Assembly: GCF_030731595.1 (NCBI RefSeq)
Contig: NZ_JANQTS010000102.1
Location: 1 to 36,559 of the forward strand
Origin: Yoonia sp.
GTDB taxonomy: Bacteria > Pseudomonadota > Alphaproteobacteria > Rhodobacterales > Rhodobacteraceae
Reading direction: 5' to 3'
Length of the DNA stretch: 36,559 nt
Within the stretch, counting starts at the first letter, position 1. Each line of letters opens with the position of its first letter. Below, piece after piece: positions 1 through 13,884 of this stretch. The notes beneath the pieces were generated by a model that was not told where the DNA came from, ran no database searches, and was given only the letters and a program-made list of their open reading frames with translations. A program made the translations under genes and the position numbers.

Positions 1-60
1 TCTATAACGCCCCAATCGAATGACCCGTGGCGCAATGCCACCCCAAACTATTGGTGTTAT

Positions 61-522
61 ATGAAAACCTTTACCGCAACTCCTGCGGATATCGACAAGA
101 AATGGATCCTGATCGACGCTGAAGGCGTTGTTCTGGGCCGTCTTGCATCGATCATCGCGATGCGCTTGCGCGGCAAGCACAAGCCTTCCTTCACGCCGCA
201 CATGGATATGGGCGACAACGTGATTGTCATCAACTGCGAGAAAATCCAGATGACCGGCAACAAGCGTGACGAGAAGTACTACTGGCACACTGGCCACCCC
301 GGCGGGATCAAAGAAAAGACCAAAGCCGAGATCCTTGAGGGCAAGCACCCTGAGCGTGTTGTCATGAAAGCCGTTCAGCGCATGCTGCCCGGTGGCAAGC
401 TGTCCCGCCAGCAAATGACTCACCTGCGCGTTTTCGCAGGCACAGAGCATGGCATGGAAGCCCAGAAGCCCGAAGTTCTGGACGTCAAGTCCATGAACAA
501 AAAGAATACGAGGACAGCATAA
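61..522 (+). CDS. rplM: Large ribosomal subunit protein uL13
   Basis: This 153-residue protein is ribosomal protein L13, an early-assembling component of the 50S subunit that binds 23S rRNA. The family pattern is clear: an N-terminal [18 protein letters not shown] stretch (about residues 13-30), [18 protein letters not shown] (about 35-52) and the [12 protein letters not shown] segment near residue 110. Length is normal for the family (about 140-155). The stop TAA shares its last A with the ATG of rpsI (TAATG), so the two are translationally coupled as the usual L13-S9 operon. The window begins only 60 bases upstream, so the promoter may lie outside it. No strong Shine-Dalgarno sequence is visible before the start. 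Confidence 0.97.
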   Translation: MKTFTATPADIDKKWILIDAEGVVLGRLASIIAMRLRGKHKPSFTPHMDMGDNVIVINCEKIQMTGNKRDEKYYWHTGHPGGIKEKTKAEILEGKHPERVVMKAVQRMLPGGKLSRQQMTHLRVFAGTEHGMEAQKPEVLDVKSMNKKNTRTA

Positions 523-1019
523 TGGCCGATCAAGTCAATTCGCTCGAAGAGCTGGGCCAAGTTGCCGCCGGTGCTGCACCGACTGCTGCTGTGGTCGAGG
601 TTGCTGCCCCACGTGAACCTGTGCGTGACGAACTGGGCCGGTCTTATGCGACCGGCAAGCGTAAAGATGCGGTCGCCCGCGTCTGGATCAAGCCTGGTTC
701 AGGTAAGGTCGTCGTCAACGGCAAAGACATGAAGACCTATTTTGCACGTCCTGTTCTGCAGATGATCCTTGCGCAGCCGTTCTCGGTTGCTGGTGTCACT
801 GGCCAGTTCGACGTGATGGCCACCGTCAAAGGCGGCGGTCTGTCCGGTCAGGCCGGCGCGGTCAAGCACGGTGTGTCCAAAGCGCTTCAGCTTTACGATC
901 CGACACTGCGCGCAGCCCTGAAAGCTGCCGGCTTCCTGACACGCGACAGCCGTGTGGTTGAGCGTAAGAAGTACGGCAAGGCGAAAGCCCGTAAGAGCTT
1001 CCAGTTCTCCAAGCGTTAA
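522..1019 (+). CDS. rpsI: Small ribosomal subunit protein uS9
   Basis: This 165-residue protein is ribosomal protein S9 of the 30S subunit, whose C-terminal tail reaches the P-site tRNA. The body starts near residue 40 with [17 protein letters not shown], continues with [10 protein letters not shown] and ends in the expected basic tail [17 protein letters not shown] with a terminal lysine-arginine. Residues 1-38 form an alanine- and valine-rich extension that short S9 proteins such as that of E. coli lack; such extensions are common in alphaproteobacteria. It overlaps rplM by one base and is followed 24 bases later by a hairpin terminator, so the operon ends here. Confidence 0.97.
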   Translation: MADQVNSLEELGQVAAGAAPTAAVVEVAAPREPVRDELGRSYATGKRKDAVARVWIKPGSGKVVVNGKDMKTYFARPVLQMILAQPFSVAGVTGQFDVMATVKGGGLSGQAGAVKHGVSKALQLYDPTLRAALKAAGFLTRDSRVVERKKYGKAKARKSFQFSKR

Positions 1020-1042
1020 TCGCTGGCAGAGATCACAATACG

Positions 1043-1073
1043 AAAAGGGCGGCCCCGTGGGACCGCCCTTTTT
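1043..1073 (+). terminator. Rho-independent terminator of rplM-rpsI
   Basis: Arms AAAAGGGCGG (1043-1052) and CCGCCCTTTT (1063-1072) pair perfectly around a short GC-rich loop, followed by more T residues interrupted by one C. It lies 24 bases past the rpsI stop. The A-rich left arm could also let it act on the opposite strand after the PagL-like gene. Confidence 0.9.
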
Positions 1074-1091
1074 CTTTGTCTCGCTTATCGG

Positions 1092-1607
1092 CTAGTTGAA
1101 TTGATAAGACAGCCTGATCCCCAATGTCTCGATCCCGGGGTTGAGCTCTGTCGCGTTGGCATTGGACCGATGGTCGAAGAACACCGAAAGGCTGGCTGTC
1201 TCACCAAAGTTGATCCCCGCGCCAAGCGCCCCGCGAAACTGCACCGGAAAGCCCAAATCAGGGCCTTCACCTTGGACATAGAAGCCCGGCATGAGCGAGA
1301 GTTCGATAAAGATCGGGCTATCGCTGATCCGTTCTGTCGACCATTTACCGCCCGCGCCGACCCAGAAGTCATCATCACTCGTCAGGCTTGCGCCCACCGT
1401 GGGCTGAAAGGCCCCGTAGCGTTTGGGGAGGTCATAGATCGCGTAGAGTTCCGATCCGATCACGTCTTCCTGAAAATACGTATCGCCGTATTGCAGATGC
1501 ACCCGCTCTGGCGCGTCGCTTTGTTGGAAGCATTCCGTGGGGCAATCGTTCAGATAGGTATCCGTCATGCCGACGATAAAGAAGAAAACGGCAAATCTAC
1601 TGTCCAT
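1092..1607 (-). CDS. PagL-like lipid A 3-O-deacylase (acyloxyacyl hydrolase family)
   Basis: This 171-residue protein resembles PagL, an outer-membrane beta-barrel enzyme that removes the 3-O-linked acyl chain of lipid A. The C-terminal part carries the catalytic pattern: HRSN (His146, Ser148, Asn149) and Glu160 fourteen residues after the histidine, matching the spacing His126/Ser128/Asn129/Glu140 of Pseudomonas PagL. The last residues, IRLSYQFN, look like a final beta strand. The N-terminus is odd: a short hydrophobic stretch AVFFFIVGM and no convincing signal cleavage site. The start cannot be moved upstream, because the TGA stop of the preceding TetR gene is in frame nine bases before this ATG. 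Transcribed with that TetR gene. Function is inferred from motif spacing. Confidence 0.8.
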   Translation of the reverse strand: MDSRFAVFFFIVGMTDTYLNDCPTECFQQSDAPERVHLQYGDTYFQEDVIGSELYAIYDLPKRYGAFQPTVGASLTSDDDFWVGAGGKWSTERISDSPIFIELSLMPGFYVQGEGPDLGFPVQFRGALGAGINFGETASLSVFFDHRSNANATELNPGIETLGIRLSYQFN

Positions 1608-1616
1608 TGTGGTCTT

Positions 1617-2234
1617 TCAAGTATCTGGCGCGATCAATCCAAGACCACGCAGGTAGATGCCGATCCCTGTTTCAAGCAGGTCCTCGGGCGGGAAGGGGCT
1701 TTGCGTGCCGGGGTTCTGGCGGGCAAAGAGTTCGACAACGCCGTGCGACATGGCCCAGATATGCGCGCTGAACATCTGCGGCGGCGGGCGCTTGTCGGCG
1801 GGGATATGTTGGCTCAGCTTTTCGGCGGCTTTTTCCAGAACGCCCATCGCGCGGGTGGCAACAGCATGCAGTTCCGGCGTGCGATTGATGGAAATCCCCG
1901 ATTCGAACATCGCGATGTAATAACCGGGGTATTTGCGGGCAAAGGCCAGATAGGCGCGGCCTGTGGCTTCAAAGGCCGACAAAGCAGAGGGCTGCCCGTC
2001 GCCATAGGCGCGTTCCATCATTTCTGCGAACAACTGATATCCCTGATGGGCCGCGGCAGCGATCAGGTCTTCGCGCCCTTCGAAATGGCGATAGACCGCA
2101 GCAGGGGTCACGCCTGCCTCGCGCGCGGCCTCTGACAGGGTAAACCCCGTTGGTCCGCGCTTTTCGATCAGCGTCAGACAGCCGTCAATCAGTGCCTCGC
2201 GCAGATTGCCGTGATGATACCCGCGCTTAGACAT
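1617..2234 (-). CDS. TetR/AcrR-family transcriptional regulator
   Basis: A 205-residue repressor-type regulator. The N-terminal helix-turn-helix is clear: [20 protein letters not shown] (about residues 32-51), followed by [11 protein letters not shown]. The C-terminal ligand-binding part has the aromatic-rich [12 protein letters not shown] and [13 protein letters not shown] patterns typical of the WHG subgroup of TetR proteins. I chose the ATG at 2234, before [14 protein letters not shown], because earlier in-frame starts would lie well inside the polyphosphate kinase gene. With this start it overlaps the end of that gene by 8 bases. It precedes the PagL-like gene by 9 bases, so it may control itself and lipid A remodelling. 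The ligand is unknown. Confidence 0.88.
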   Translation of the reverse strand: MSKRGYHHGNLREALIDGCLTLIEKRGPTGFTLSEAAREAGVTPAAVYRHFEGREDLIAAAAHQGYQLFAEMMERAYGDGQPSALSAFEATGRAYLAFARKYPGYYIAMFESGISINRTPELHAVATRAMGVLEKAAEKLSQHIPADKRPPPQMFSAHIWAMSHGVVELFARQNPGTQSPFPPEDLLETGIGIYLRGLGLIAPDT

Positions 2235-3096
2235 GCCAGAGGTCAGGGCCACCGACGATCTGCGGGTCAATGGGCTCGAGCGCTGAAGGGTCTTTGCGGG
2301 CATAGTCCAGCTCGCTCAGCACCGCGCGGATCACTTGCACGCGCGCGCGCCGCTTGTCATCGGACCGCACAATCGTCCAAGGGGCGAAATCCGTATGTGT
2401 GCGCTCCAGCGTTTCGGTGATCGCTTGGGTATAGGCATCCCATTTCGACAGCCCCTCCACGTCGATCCAGCTCAGTTTCCATTGTTTGAGAGGGTCTTTT
2501 TCACGCGCCAGAAACCGGTGCAGTTGCGTCGTTCGTCCCACGTTCAGCCAGATCTTGATCAGGGTAATCCCTTCCTTGACGAGCATATCCTCGAATTCAG
2601 GGGTCTGGGCAAACCAGCGTTCGCGCTCGTCAGGTGTACAAAAGCCGAAGACATGTTCCACAACCCCGCGATTGTACCAGCTGCGGTCAAAGATTGTGAT
2701 CTCGCCCTTCGCCGGTAGATGGGCGATATAGCGTTGGAAATACCATTGTGCGGCCTCTACATCAGAGGGTTTGGACAGTGCCACAACCTTGGCCCCGCGC
2801 GGGTTCAGGTTTTCGCGGAACCGCTTGATCGTCCCGCCTTTGCCAGCGGCATCGCGCCCTTCAAAGACAATGGCGATGCGTTGCCCCGTCGCGCGCGCCC
2901 ATGCCTGCATGCGGACCAGTTCGATTTGCAGGGCCGCAATCGCGTCTTCATAGGCCCCACGTTTCCAGCGGTCCGGATAGGGATAGCTTGGGTTGATGAT
3001 CTGGCCGTCTTCGGCGGCGGCAATCGCCGCGCGCACATCATCCGGAGCGTCTTCGCGGTAGTAGCGGCTGATCCCGCCATCAAATGGCAATTCCAT
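2227..3096 (-). CDS. ppk2: Polyphosphate kinase 2 family protein
   Basis: This 289-residue protein belongs to the PPK2 family, which transfers phosphate between polyphosphate and nucleotides, generally favouring nucleotide synthesis from polyphosphate. The Walker A motif GRDAAGKGG lies at residues 80-88, the lid-type sequence [10 protein letters not shown] at about 92-101 and the Walker B region FDRSWYNR at about 136-143. The C-terminal [20 protein letters not shown] block is also typical. Length fits a single-domain PPK2; whether it prefers ADP, GDP or AMP cannot be read by eye. GGAG stands before the ATG. It sits between the hydrolase (47-base gap) and the TetR gene (8-base overlap). Confidence 0.94.
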   Translation of the reverse strand: MELPFDGGISRYYREDAPDDVRAAIAAAEDGQIINPSYPYPDRWKRGAYEDAIAALQIELVRMQAWARATGQRIAIVFEGRDAAGKGGTIKRFRENLNPRGAKVVALSKPSDVEAAQWYFQRYIAHLPAKGEITIFDRSWYNRGVVEHVFGFCTPDERERWFAQTPEFEDMLVKEGITLIKIWLNVGRTTQLHRFLAREKDPLKQWKLSWIDVEGLSKWDAYTQAITETLERTHTDFAPWTIVRSDDKRRARVQVIRAVLSELDYARKDPSALEPIDPQIVGGPDLWHV

Positions 3097-3143
3097 GAAA
3101 ACTCTCCAGATCTTCTTGTGATCAGTATGGGCTGTTGCGCCCC

Positions 3144-4190
3144 TCAGCGCAATCCGGCGCGGGCGGCAACACGGTCAATCGCGTCGACGGTTTCCTGCCG
3201 GGCGACATGGTGAGGCTGGTGTCCGACCCCTTCCAGACGGATGAGGTTCGCGCTTTGCACGATCTTGACCATCTGTTCGGCATGGACCGAAAGCGGTACG
3301 GTTGTATCCGCTGTCCCGTGCAGGGCCTCGATCGGAAGGGTCAGATCAGGATAAAGCTCTGTCATCTCGACCACATGCGGGCGCAGCGTGTTCACTTGGC
3401 GGGCATTGGCGCGGAACGTGTCCGGCCGGATCGCCAAGGCACCGCCAAGATGCCCGATATAGCCTGCCGGCGCGGGCTGCGGCGTGAATGTTTCAGCCAC
3501 TGCGTTCTCCACCGCGCGCAAAGGTACAAAAGCACTGATCAGTGGCACAGCGATCGCGCCACCAAGGGCACTGCCGTTCACTTTGTAATAGGCCCCCAGA
3601 TCACCGGGCCACGGCATCGAAACCCCTGCCAGCAAGACAACACCCGAGGCATTGGTCGGGTCATCCATCTCGAGCCCGGTTGTCGCCCAAGCCATCGCGA
3701 TAATTCCGCCAAAGCTATGGCCCACAACAATCGGATCAGTGATACCCAAGCTCCGTGCCGCCTCGCGCAGCATTGCGACCTGCGCATCGGGGCTGTCACC
3801 TTGGCTGGCAAAGGCGCGTTTGGGCGCTCCCGGCGTCTGGTCGGTATAGCCAAGGCCCGGCCGGTCAAAGGCCGTCACCGTATAGCGATCCGCCAGTTCC
3901 GCCATCAGATGGAAGGTGAAGTCGCGCAAATTGCCGCCTGCACCATGCAGCAAAATCACGTCAGGCCCTTCGCCTTGCTGGACATAATGCACGCGACCGC
4001 CAGCCACATCGACGAATTGCCCCACCGGAGGCAAGTCCTTTTCGATCTGCGCCACACGGTATTGCACCGTCAATCCGGTCAGGACGGCACCGATACCAAG
4101 GGCGAGCGCGGTCACTGTCAGTGCGTTAAGTGCCAATTTTTTCCAACTCAAAATGGGTGGTCTGGTAAATCTCGTTGATCCAGTTTCCAT
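3144..4190 (-). CDS. Membrane-anchored alpha/beta hydrolase
   Basis: A 348-residue alpha/beta-hydrolase-fold enzyme. One transmembrane anchor (about residues 19-41) precedes the fold. The oxyanion region [12 protein letters not shown] (about 80-91), nucleophile elbow VGHSFGG with Ser159, acidic residue in HGTADTTVP and catalytic His in GVGHQPHH complete the triad. The substrate is unknown; such enzymes include esterases, epoxide hydrolases and haloperoxidase relatives. The ATG at 4190 lies inside the metA end, a 65-base overlap, and lacks a strong ribosome-binding site. A TTG about 18 codons further in is a possible alternative start that would still keep the anchor. Confidence 0.85.
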   Translation of the reverse strand: METGSTRFTRPPILSWKKLALNALTVTALALGIGAVLTGLTVQYRVAQIEKDLPPVGQFVDVAGGRVHYVQQGEGPDVILLHGAGGNLRDFTFHLMAELADRYTVTAFDRPGLGYTDQTPGAPKRAFASQGDSPDAQVAMLREAARSLGITDPIVVGHSFGGIIAMAWATTGLEMDDPTNASGVVLLAGVSMPWPGDLGAYYKVNGSALGGAIAVPLISAFVPLRAVENAVAETFTPQPAPAGYIGHLGGALAIRPDTFRANARQVNTLRPHVVEMTELYPDLTLPIEALHGTADTTVPLSVHAEQMVKIVQSANLIRLEGVGHQPHHVARQETVDAIDRVAARAGLR

Positions 4191-5043
4191 ATAGGAGATG
4201 CGCGTGACTTCTCCACCTGTTTTGAGGTTGTTGCGTCGGGTCATCGTCAGGATAGTAGTTCATCGGCACATTTATGGGCGTCCCGTTCGCGATATCGCGA
4301 TCATATTCCTGCTTGAGCGTGCCGCTGTCGTATTCAAAGTGATTGAAGATATAAAGCGCCCGATGTCCGGGATCTTCAACCAGGGCAGGGCCTGCCTCAT
4401 CGCTGGTAATCAGCGTCGTCAGACCCGGGGCCGCGTCGATCTCGTCCTGACGCATTTCGGTCCAGCGGCTGACAGGGATCACGCAATCGTCCGAAAAGCC
4501 ACGCAGATAGGGCGAGGCGGGTGCCGTGTTGCGATGCCGGAAACAGCCAAAGGCCTTGTGGTCCAGAATATGTTTCTGCACCCCGTGGAAATAGTTGATC
4601 ATCGCCATGCCGCCCCAGCAGACCCCGAAGGTGGAATGCACATGGGTCTGGGTCCAGTCAAAAACCTCTGTCAGTTCCTGCCAATAGGTCACTTCCTCAA
4701 AGGGCAGATGTTCAATGGGCGCGCCGGTGATGATCAGACCGTCGAATTTTTCGTCCTTCACTTCGGAAAACGGACGATAGAATTCTTCCATATGCGCGGC
4801 GGCGGTATTCTTGGTCTGATGTTCCGACATGCGGATCAGCGAGAACTCGATCTGCAAGGGTGTGGCACCGATCAGGCGCGCAAACTGGTTCTCGGTCTGG
4901 ATTTTCTTGGGCATCAGGTTCAGCAAGGCAATCCGCAGCGGGCGGATATCCTGACGCGCGGCTGTATCTTCATCAAGCACCATGACGCCTTCGTTCGACA
5001 GAACGTCATAGGCGGGCAGGGCAGAGGGTAATTTAATGGGCAT
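4126..5043 (-). CDS. metA: Homoserine O-acyltransferase, probably acetyl-CoA dependent (MetA)
   Basis: This 305-residue enzyme acylates homoserine in methionine synthesis. Catalytic Cys142 lies in STFGVCWGG, and the HFEYD segment carries the His and Glu of the active site. Residue 111 is Glu (TGAPIEHL). In the MetA family Glu at this position is associated with acetyl-CoA use and Gly (as in E. coli) with succinyl-CoA, so I predict an O-acetyltransferase. The ATG at 5043 has AGGAT about 11 bases upstream; an upstream in-frame extension of 18 codons has no family similarity. It follows the P-loop ATPase gene by 37 bases, probably in the same transcript. Confidence 0.95.
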   Translation of the reverse strand: MPIKLPSALPAYDVLSNEGVMVLDEDTAARQDIRPLRIALLNLMPKKIQTENQFARLIGATPLQIEFSLIRMSEHQTKNTAAAHMEEFYRPFSEVKDEKFDGLIITGAPIEHLPFEEVTYWQELTEVFDWTQTHVHSTFGVCWGGMAMINYFHGVQKHILDHKAFGCFRHRNTAPASPYLRGFSDDCVIPVSRWTEMRQDEIDAAPGLTTLITSDEAGPALVEDPGHRALYIFNHFEYDSGTLKQEYDRDIANGTPINVPMNYYPDDDPTQQPQNRWRSHAHLLYGNWINEIYQTTHFELEKIGT

Positions 5044-5080
5044 CGGTTTTGATCCTGATAGGAGGGCAGAGATAGGGCCG

Positions 5081-5944
5081 TTAGCCCCGCATCTCAAGGG
5101 CGTCAGCGATCATGCTGACAAAGCCCTCCGTATCTTTGACCTGTGCGACCGCATGTTGCTGCACGGTGATGCCCCATTTGTCCGCCATCGCCTTGTAGCG
5201 CGGCTGACGGTGCGCGAGCGCCTTGGCAAAGGCCCAGCGGATAAAGGTATCGGGGTCCACCTTGTCAGGGGCCACGTTGAATTCGCCCAGATAGGCCTGC
5301 CATGTGGCCAGCAGGAACGCCGGATCATAGGACATCGGTTTAGGTTCTTTATCAAAACGGCGGATCAGTTCGGCGGTATGATCATCCGTGCCTTCGATCC
5401 AGACCATGAGTGTCTTGCTGGCCAGATCGGACAACACCGGATCATCGGGATCATGCGCATCAACCCACTCGCAGATCGATCCGCCCGTGTCGCAGATGAA
5501 ATGCGGGTATTGATAAAGCCGCTCGGCCCGTTCGATGAAATGTCCTGTATCCAAAAGCGCCGCGACTTCTGCTGCCTGAAACTCGGCCTGACGGCGGGTG
5601 TATTCCTCCCATGCCAGCCCGCCCAGCGCCGGATCACCCGGCTTGCCCAGATAGGACGACATCGGCTTGAGATCATCGAAAGAGATGTTCGAGCCGATAT
5701 AGATCGAGTTTGACCGCAACAGATCGCGCAGAAACGGCACCTTCATCGCCTCGCGCTTGGCGTTATCGGCGATCTTTTCGCCCATATAGCGGGTGCCGAT
5801 CCGGTAATCGATCGAGTAGTGAAACCAGTCACCCGTCTCGCGCAGCATTTTGGACAGATAAGTCTTGCCCAGACCGGACATGGCAAAAAGCAGGACACGT
5901 TTTTGCGGGGCGTTGCGCCATTCGGATGCGGATGCGTAAATCAT
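5081..5944 (-). CDS. Conserved P-loop ATPase of unknown role
   Basis: A 287-residue soluble protein. The N-terminus carries a P-loop, [17 protein letters not shown] (about residues 18-34), a GxxGxGKT variant with Ser-Gly-Leu. [18 protein letters not shown] follows soon after, as in kinases that bind a substrate next to the P-loop. The middle has [15 protein letters not shown] (about 148-162) and a probable Walker B-like strand [10 protein letters not shown] do not recognise a characterised family; the architecture suggests a small-molecule or nucleoside kinase-like ATPase. It lies 37 bases upstream of metA on the same strand, so a link with methionine or sulfur metabolism is possible but unproven. 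The divergent neighbour is a rhodanese. Confidence 0.82.
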   Translation of the reverse strand: MIYASASEWRNAPQKRVLLFAMSGLGKTYLSKMLRETGDWFHYSIDYRIGTRYMGEKIADNAKREAMKVPFLRDLLRSNSIYIGSNISFDDLKPMSSYLGKPGDPALGGLAWEEYTRRQAEFQAAEVAALLDTGHFIERAERLYQYPHFICDTGGSICEWVDAHDPDDPVLSDLASKTLMVWIEGTDDHTAELIRRFDKEPKPMSYDPAFLLATWQAYLGEFNVAPDKVDPDTFIRWAFAKALAHRQPRYKAMADKWGITVQQHAVAQVKDTEGFVSMIADALEMRG

Positions 5945-6012
5945 GGGGCTGTGGGTAGCGATGCCGGATGAAATCTGCCAGCATATTTTTGCATCGGCGT
6001 CATTTTGTTCCC

Positions 6013-6035
6013 GGTTGGTGACATCATCACCGACC
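6013..6035. promoter_or_regulatory. Inverted repeat between the ATPase gene and the rhodanese gene
   Basis: Arms GGTTGGTGA (6013-6021) and TCACCGACC (6027-6035) are complementary at eight of nine positions around CATCA. It sits between divergent genes, 69 bases before the ATPase start and 59 bases before the rhodanese start. It could be an operator or an RNA hairpin; no regulator is assigned. Confidence 0.4.
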
Positions 6036-6093
6036 GCAAGGGGCGTGTGTTGTAAAGGGTGTTCTGACGGTCTTCAAACACAGGATGATACCC

Positions 6094-6438
6094 ATGGCAT
6101 ATACCGAGAAATTTCAGGCAATGGCGGACGCAGCCCGCACCAAGGTCGAGGAAGTAAAACCGGAAGATGTGGACGCGCTGATCGCTGCGGGCGCAGTGGC
6201 ACTTGATATTCGCGACAAGGAAGAACATGACGCATATCACATCCCCGGGTCGATCAACGTCAGCCGTGGCAAGCTCGAGATGAATATCGAGGGCGAGATC
6301 AGCGACCTTGATACGACCATCCTTTGCTACTGCAATGCTTACAATCGCGGGGCGCTCTCGGCTGCGACACTCAAGGATATGGGCTATCGTAATGCCAAGT
6401 TCATCGCAGGCGGTTTGGGGGCCTATCGTAAACTTTAA
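6094..6438 (+). CDS. Single-domain rhodanese-like protein
   Basis: A 114-residue rhodanese domain protein, a cytoplasmic persulfide or sulfur-transfer protein. The fold markers are VALDIRDKEEHDAYHIPGSI (about residues 35-54), then the active-site loop CYCNAYNRG, in which Cys80-x4-Arg85 fits the rhodanese C-x4-R pattern. GLGAYRKL ends the protein in place of the common GG.xxW ending. I chose the ATG at 6094 because AGGA lies 8 bases before it; an ATG three codons earlier has none. It faces away from the ATPase-metA run and converges on the YHS gene. The physiological sulfur donor is unknown. Confidence 0.9.
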   Translation: MAYTEKFQAMADAARTKVEEVKPEDVDALIAAGAVALDIRDKEEHDAYHIPGSINVSRGKLEMNIEGEISDLDTTILCYCNAYNRGALSAATLKDMGYRNAKFIAGGLGAYRKL

Positions 6439-6488
6439 GGTTTCCATGCGCGGGCGCGCATCAAATCAGAGGCCGCCCGCCATGAAAC

Positions 6489-6947
6489 TTAGCCAAGAAC
6501 GCTTGGCCAGTTCGCATCAGCCGCAGCAATATGGCCCGGAATGTCCCGCTCCCAACGGCTTCTCACGCTGGTCGAGAAGTTCAGGTAAAGCTTGTCATCC
6601 ACAATCGACCAGGCCTCTGGCACTGTCGGGGCGGTATAGCCCTGGCTGACCGCGTAGGCGCAATAGCCGCCATATTGCGGGGCATAGCGGGCGGGGTCTG
6701 CCGTGAAAGCATCACGGTTCGCCTCTGACGCAAAGCGCCACGTGGCCCCCATGTAGTCTGCCGTGATCGCAGGGTCACCGGCGATGGGTGCGCTCTGGGT
6801 GAAGTAGGCGACAACATCGCTGCCATCGACGGCGATTCCATTCTCGGCGTAAATCTCGGGCGCGGCGGCCATGGCGCGCGGGGCGAAGGTGGCAACCGCA
6901 GGTGCGGTGATTGCCAGTGTCAGCAAGTGGCGGCGGGTCAGTTGCAT
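6489..6947 (-). CDS. Exported YHS-domain protein with Tat signal
   Basis: A 152-residue exported protein. The N-terminus TRRHLLTLAITAPAVATFAP is a twin-arginine signal, so it is probably exported folded. The mature part contains a YHS-type domain: IAVDGSDVVAYFTQ, then YMGATWRFASEANRDAFTADP and RYAPQYGGYCAYAVSQGYTA. YHS domains occur with metal-transport and metal-binding proteins. GGAG stands 7 bases before the ATG at 6947. The open frame extends about 300 bases further upstream, but that part is unlike any exported protein and I exclude it. It converges on the rhodanese gene and follows mnmA by 112 bases. Confidence 0.88.
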   Translation of the reverse strand: MQLTRRHLLTLAITAPAVATFAPRAMAAAPEIYAENGIAVDGSDVVAYFTQSAPIAGDPAITADYMGATWRFASEANRDAFTADPARYAPQYGGYCAYAVSQGYTAPTVPEAWSIVDDKLYLNFSTSVRSRWERDIPGHIAAADANWPSVLG

Positions 6948-7059
6948 GTGGTTCTCCGGGGTAAACAAGATTGATTTCTCCCCAGATGGGCCAATTGGAC
7001 ATCCAAAAGCTAGAGGCCACACAGACATGTGACCTTTCGTTGCAAAATCGCAGATGGCG

Positions 7060-8199
7060 CTATTGGCCGCGCCAGATCCAGCCGCCGCCCAACACGCGGG
7101 TGCTGTCGGGGTCATAGAACACGCAAGCCTGCCCCGGAGAGACGCCCTGTTCGGCCACCAGAAGCTCGACCTCGGCCTCGGTGTCGGAAATCGGCCGCAG
7201 GATCGCATCCGTCGGTGGCCGTGTCGAGCGGACCCGCACGGCAATCTGCCGCTCTGCGACATCCATCAGGTTGCCGCCCCCGATCCAGTTGATCTCGCGG
7301 ATCGGCACGCGGCGGGTCGCCAGCATCTCTTTGGGACCGACAACAACCTGTTTGGTATTCACATCGAGTTTGACCACATAAAGCGGATCGGCAAGACCGC
7401 CGATGCCCAAACCACGCCTTTGACCGACGGTGTAGTGGATCACGCCGCGATGGGTGCCCAGAACATTGCCCTGCACATCGACAATCTCGCCCGGAGCCGC
7501 AGCACCGGGGCGCAGCTTTTCGATCACGGCCGCATAATCGCCATTGGGGACAAAGCAGATGTCCTGACTGTCGGGCTTGTCTGCGACGCTGAGCCCGTAT
7601 TTCGCGGCCAAGGCGCGGGTCTCTTCCTTTGACGCATGGTGGCCCAGCGGAAAGCGCAGATAGTTCAACTGTTCTTGCGTGGTCGAGAACAGGAAATAGC
7701 TTTGGTCCTTGCTGGCATCAGCGGCGGAATGAAGCTCGGCCCCGTCCTCACCCATTTTGCGCTGGATATAGTGGCCTGTGGCCATGCAATCCGCATCAAG
7801 GTCCTTGGCGGTCTCCAAAAGGTCCTTGAACTTGACCCTCTCGTTGCAGCGGATACAGGGCACGGGGGTGGCACCGCCCAGATAACTGTCGGCAAATTCG
7901 TCCATCACCGCTTCGCGGAAGGTGTTTTCGTAATCCAGCACGTAATGCGGAAAGCCCATGTCCTCTGCCACACGGCGGGCATCGTGAATGTCACGACCGG
8001 CGCAACAGGCGCCCTTTTTGGCCAGCGCGGCACCGTGGTCATATAACTGCAAGGTCACGCCAACCACATCATAGCCTTCTTCCGCCAGCTTCGCGGCCAC
8101 GACAGAGCTGTCCACACCACCGGACATGGCAACGACCACGCGGGTCTGCGCAGGTGGCTTTGCAAAGCCGAGAGAATTCAGCGGCGAATCAAGGGGCAT
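7060..8199 (-). CDS. mnmA: tRNA-specific 2-thiouridylase MnmA
   Basis: This 379-residue enzyme places sulfur on U34 of the Lys, Glu and Gln tRNAs using ATP and a persulfide relay. The PP-loop SGGVDSS is at residues 26-32. The nucleophile Cys118 lies in [12 protein letters not shown] and the partner Cys215 in [29 protein letters not shown] is the conserved central block, and the C-terminal beta-barrel follows. Compared with E. coli MnmA there is an extra N-terminal stretch of about 18 residues. The gene is divergent from sciP, with about 130 bases between them. Confidence 0.97.
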   Translation of the reverse strand: MPLDSPLNSLGFAKPPAQTRVVVAMSGGVDSSVVAAKLAEEGYDVVGVTLQLYDHGAALAKKGACCAGRDIHDARRVAEDMGFPHYVLDYENTFREAVMDEFADSYLGGATPVPCIRCNERVKFKDLLETAKDLDADCMATGHYIQRKMGEDGAELHSAADASKDQSYFLFSTTQEQLNYLRFPLGHHASKEETRALAAKYGLSVADKPDSQDICFVPNGDYAAVIEKLRPGAAAPGEIVDVQGNVLGTHRGVIHYTVGQRRGLGIGGLADPLYVVKLDVNTKQVVVGPKEMLATRRVPIREINWIGGGNLMDVAERQIAVRVRSTRPPTDAILRPISDTEAEVELLVAEQGVSPGQACVFYDPDSTRVLGGGWIWRGQ

Positions 8200-8329
8200 A
8201 ACAGGTCCGGACGTGATGGGTTCGTGAAGAAATATAGGAAAATGCGAGATACTCTCAAGAGGGCGCTTATACCACTCATTAAACCCTGTGCTTCAAAAGT
8301 AATGCCGGAGTAATGGAAAGGGGTGAGAA

Positions 8330-8608
8330 ATGTACCTGAGAAAAGTAGACGGGCCGCGCTCTGTGACGCTGCCCGATGGAAAGATCATGACGCGGGCAGA
8401 CCTGCCCAGCAAAACCACAAGACGCTGGGTTGCATCCCGCAAGGCCGCCGTTGTCAGGGCTGTCAGTGCAGGTTTGATTTTGCGCAAAGAGGCACTTGAA
8501 CGCTACTGCCTGTCAGAGGAGGAGTTCCTGGAATGGGAAACCGCCATTGATCTTCATGGGGAAGCCGCGCTCAAGGCCACGGCATTGCAACGCTATAGAC
8601 AACCCTAG
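8330..8608 (+). CDS. sciP: SciP-like cell-cycle regulator (DUF1153)
   Basis: A 92-residue helix-turn-helix protein of the DUF1153 family, whose characterised member is SciP of Caulobacter, a small protein that represses CtrA-activated promoters and also lowers ctrA transcription. The diagnostic pattern is present: VTLPDGKIMTRADLPSKTTR (about residues 12-31), RWVASRKAAVVRAVSAGLI, then EALERYCLSEEEFLEWE. GGGGTGAG stands just before the ATG. It lies 91 bases upstream of ctrA on the same strand, so antagonist and target sit side by side. Whether they share a transcript is not clear, because the gap holds its own regulatory motifs. Confidence 0.92.
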   Translation: MYLRKVDGPRSVTLPDGKIMTRADLPSKTTRRWVASRKAAVVRAVSAGLILRKEALERYCLSEEEFLEWETAIDLHGEAALKATALQRYRQP

Positions 8609-8635
8609 GTAGTATCGCTAATTTGTTTTCGTAAA

Positions 8636-8651
8636 GTAACGTGCCATTAAC
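8636..8651 (+). promoter_or_regulatory. Candidate CtrA-binding site before ctrA
   Basis: GTAA (8636-8639), seven bases, then TTAAC (8647-8651) matches the CtrA consensus TTAA-N7-TTAAC with one mismatch. It lies 48 bases upstream of the ctrA ATG and suggests autoregulation. Confidence 0.5.
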
Positions 8652-8670
8652 CTTTATGCATTTAGGTTAA
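8647..8670. promoter_or_regulatory. 24-bp palindrome in the ctrA upstream region
   Basis: Arms TTAACCT (8647-8653) and AGGTTAA (8664-8670) flank a central ATGCAT (8656-8661); only the two TT dinucleotides between core and arms break perfect symmetry. The left arm is shared with the candidate CtrA site. It lies 29 bases before the ctrA start, so it may be a dimeric operator or a hairpin in the leader. Confidence 0.55.
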
Positions 8671-8699
8671 CGACACCGAACTCAGAGCGGAGTACTGAA

Positions 8700-13782
<5,083 letters not shown>

Positions 13783-13810
13783 CTGCGTCTGTATCAAAAT
13801 GTTCTCAAAT

Positions 13811-13825
13811 GTTCTCAAAAAGTTC
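13811..13825 (+). promoter_or_regulatory. Candidate LexA (SOS) box, distal
   Basis: GTTC (13811-13814), seven bases, GTTC (13822-13825) is an exact match to the alphaproteobacterial LexA consensus GTTC-N7-GTTC. Another GTTC stands at 13801. It lies 60 bases before the small ORF at 13885. Confidence 0.7.
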
Positions 13826-13864
13826 TTTACAGGGGGTTAATGATATGAGAACAAAGTGGCAACA

Positions 13865-13879
13865 GAACATTAAAGGAAC
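13865..13879 (-). promoter_or_regulatory. Candidate LexA (SOS) box, proximal
   Basis: GAAC (13865-13868), seven bases, GAAC (13876-13879) is the same LexA consensus on the other strand, again exact. It overlaps the AAGGA ribosome-binding site and ends 5 bases before the ATG at 13885. Confidence 0.7.
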
Positions 13880-13884
13880 ATCAC

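Noticed and set aside
1101-2135. A 344-codon open frame on the plus strand across the PagL-like and TetR genes
   Set aside because: It is antisense to two genes with clear motifs and has no recognisable domain.
5044-5080. SAM-II-type riboswitch before metA, as in some alphaproteobacteria
   Set aside because: The gap is only 37 bases and the conserved core is not visible; the upstream region at 5945-6093 shows no such core either.
6451-6485. GC-rich inverted repeat between the rhodanese and YHS genes
   Set aside because: It could fold but lacks a T-run and exact arms, so I did not call a terminator.
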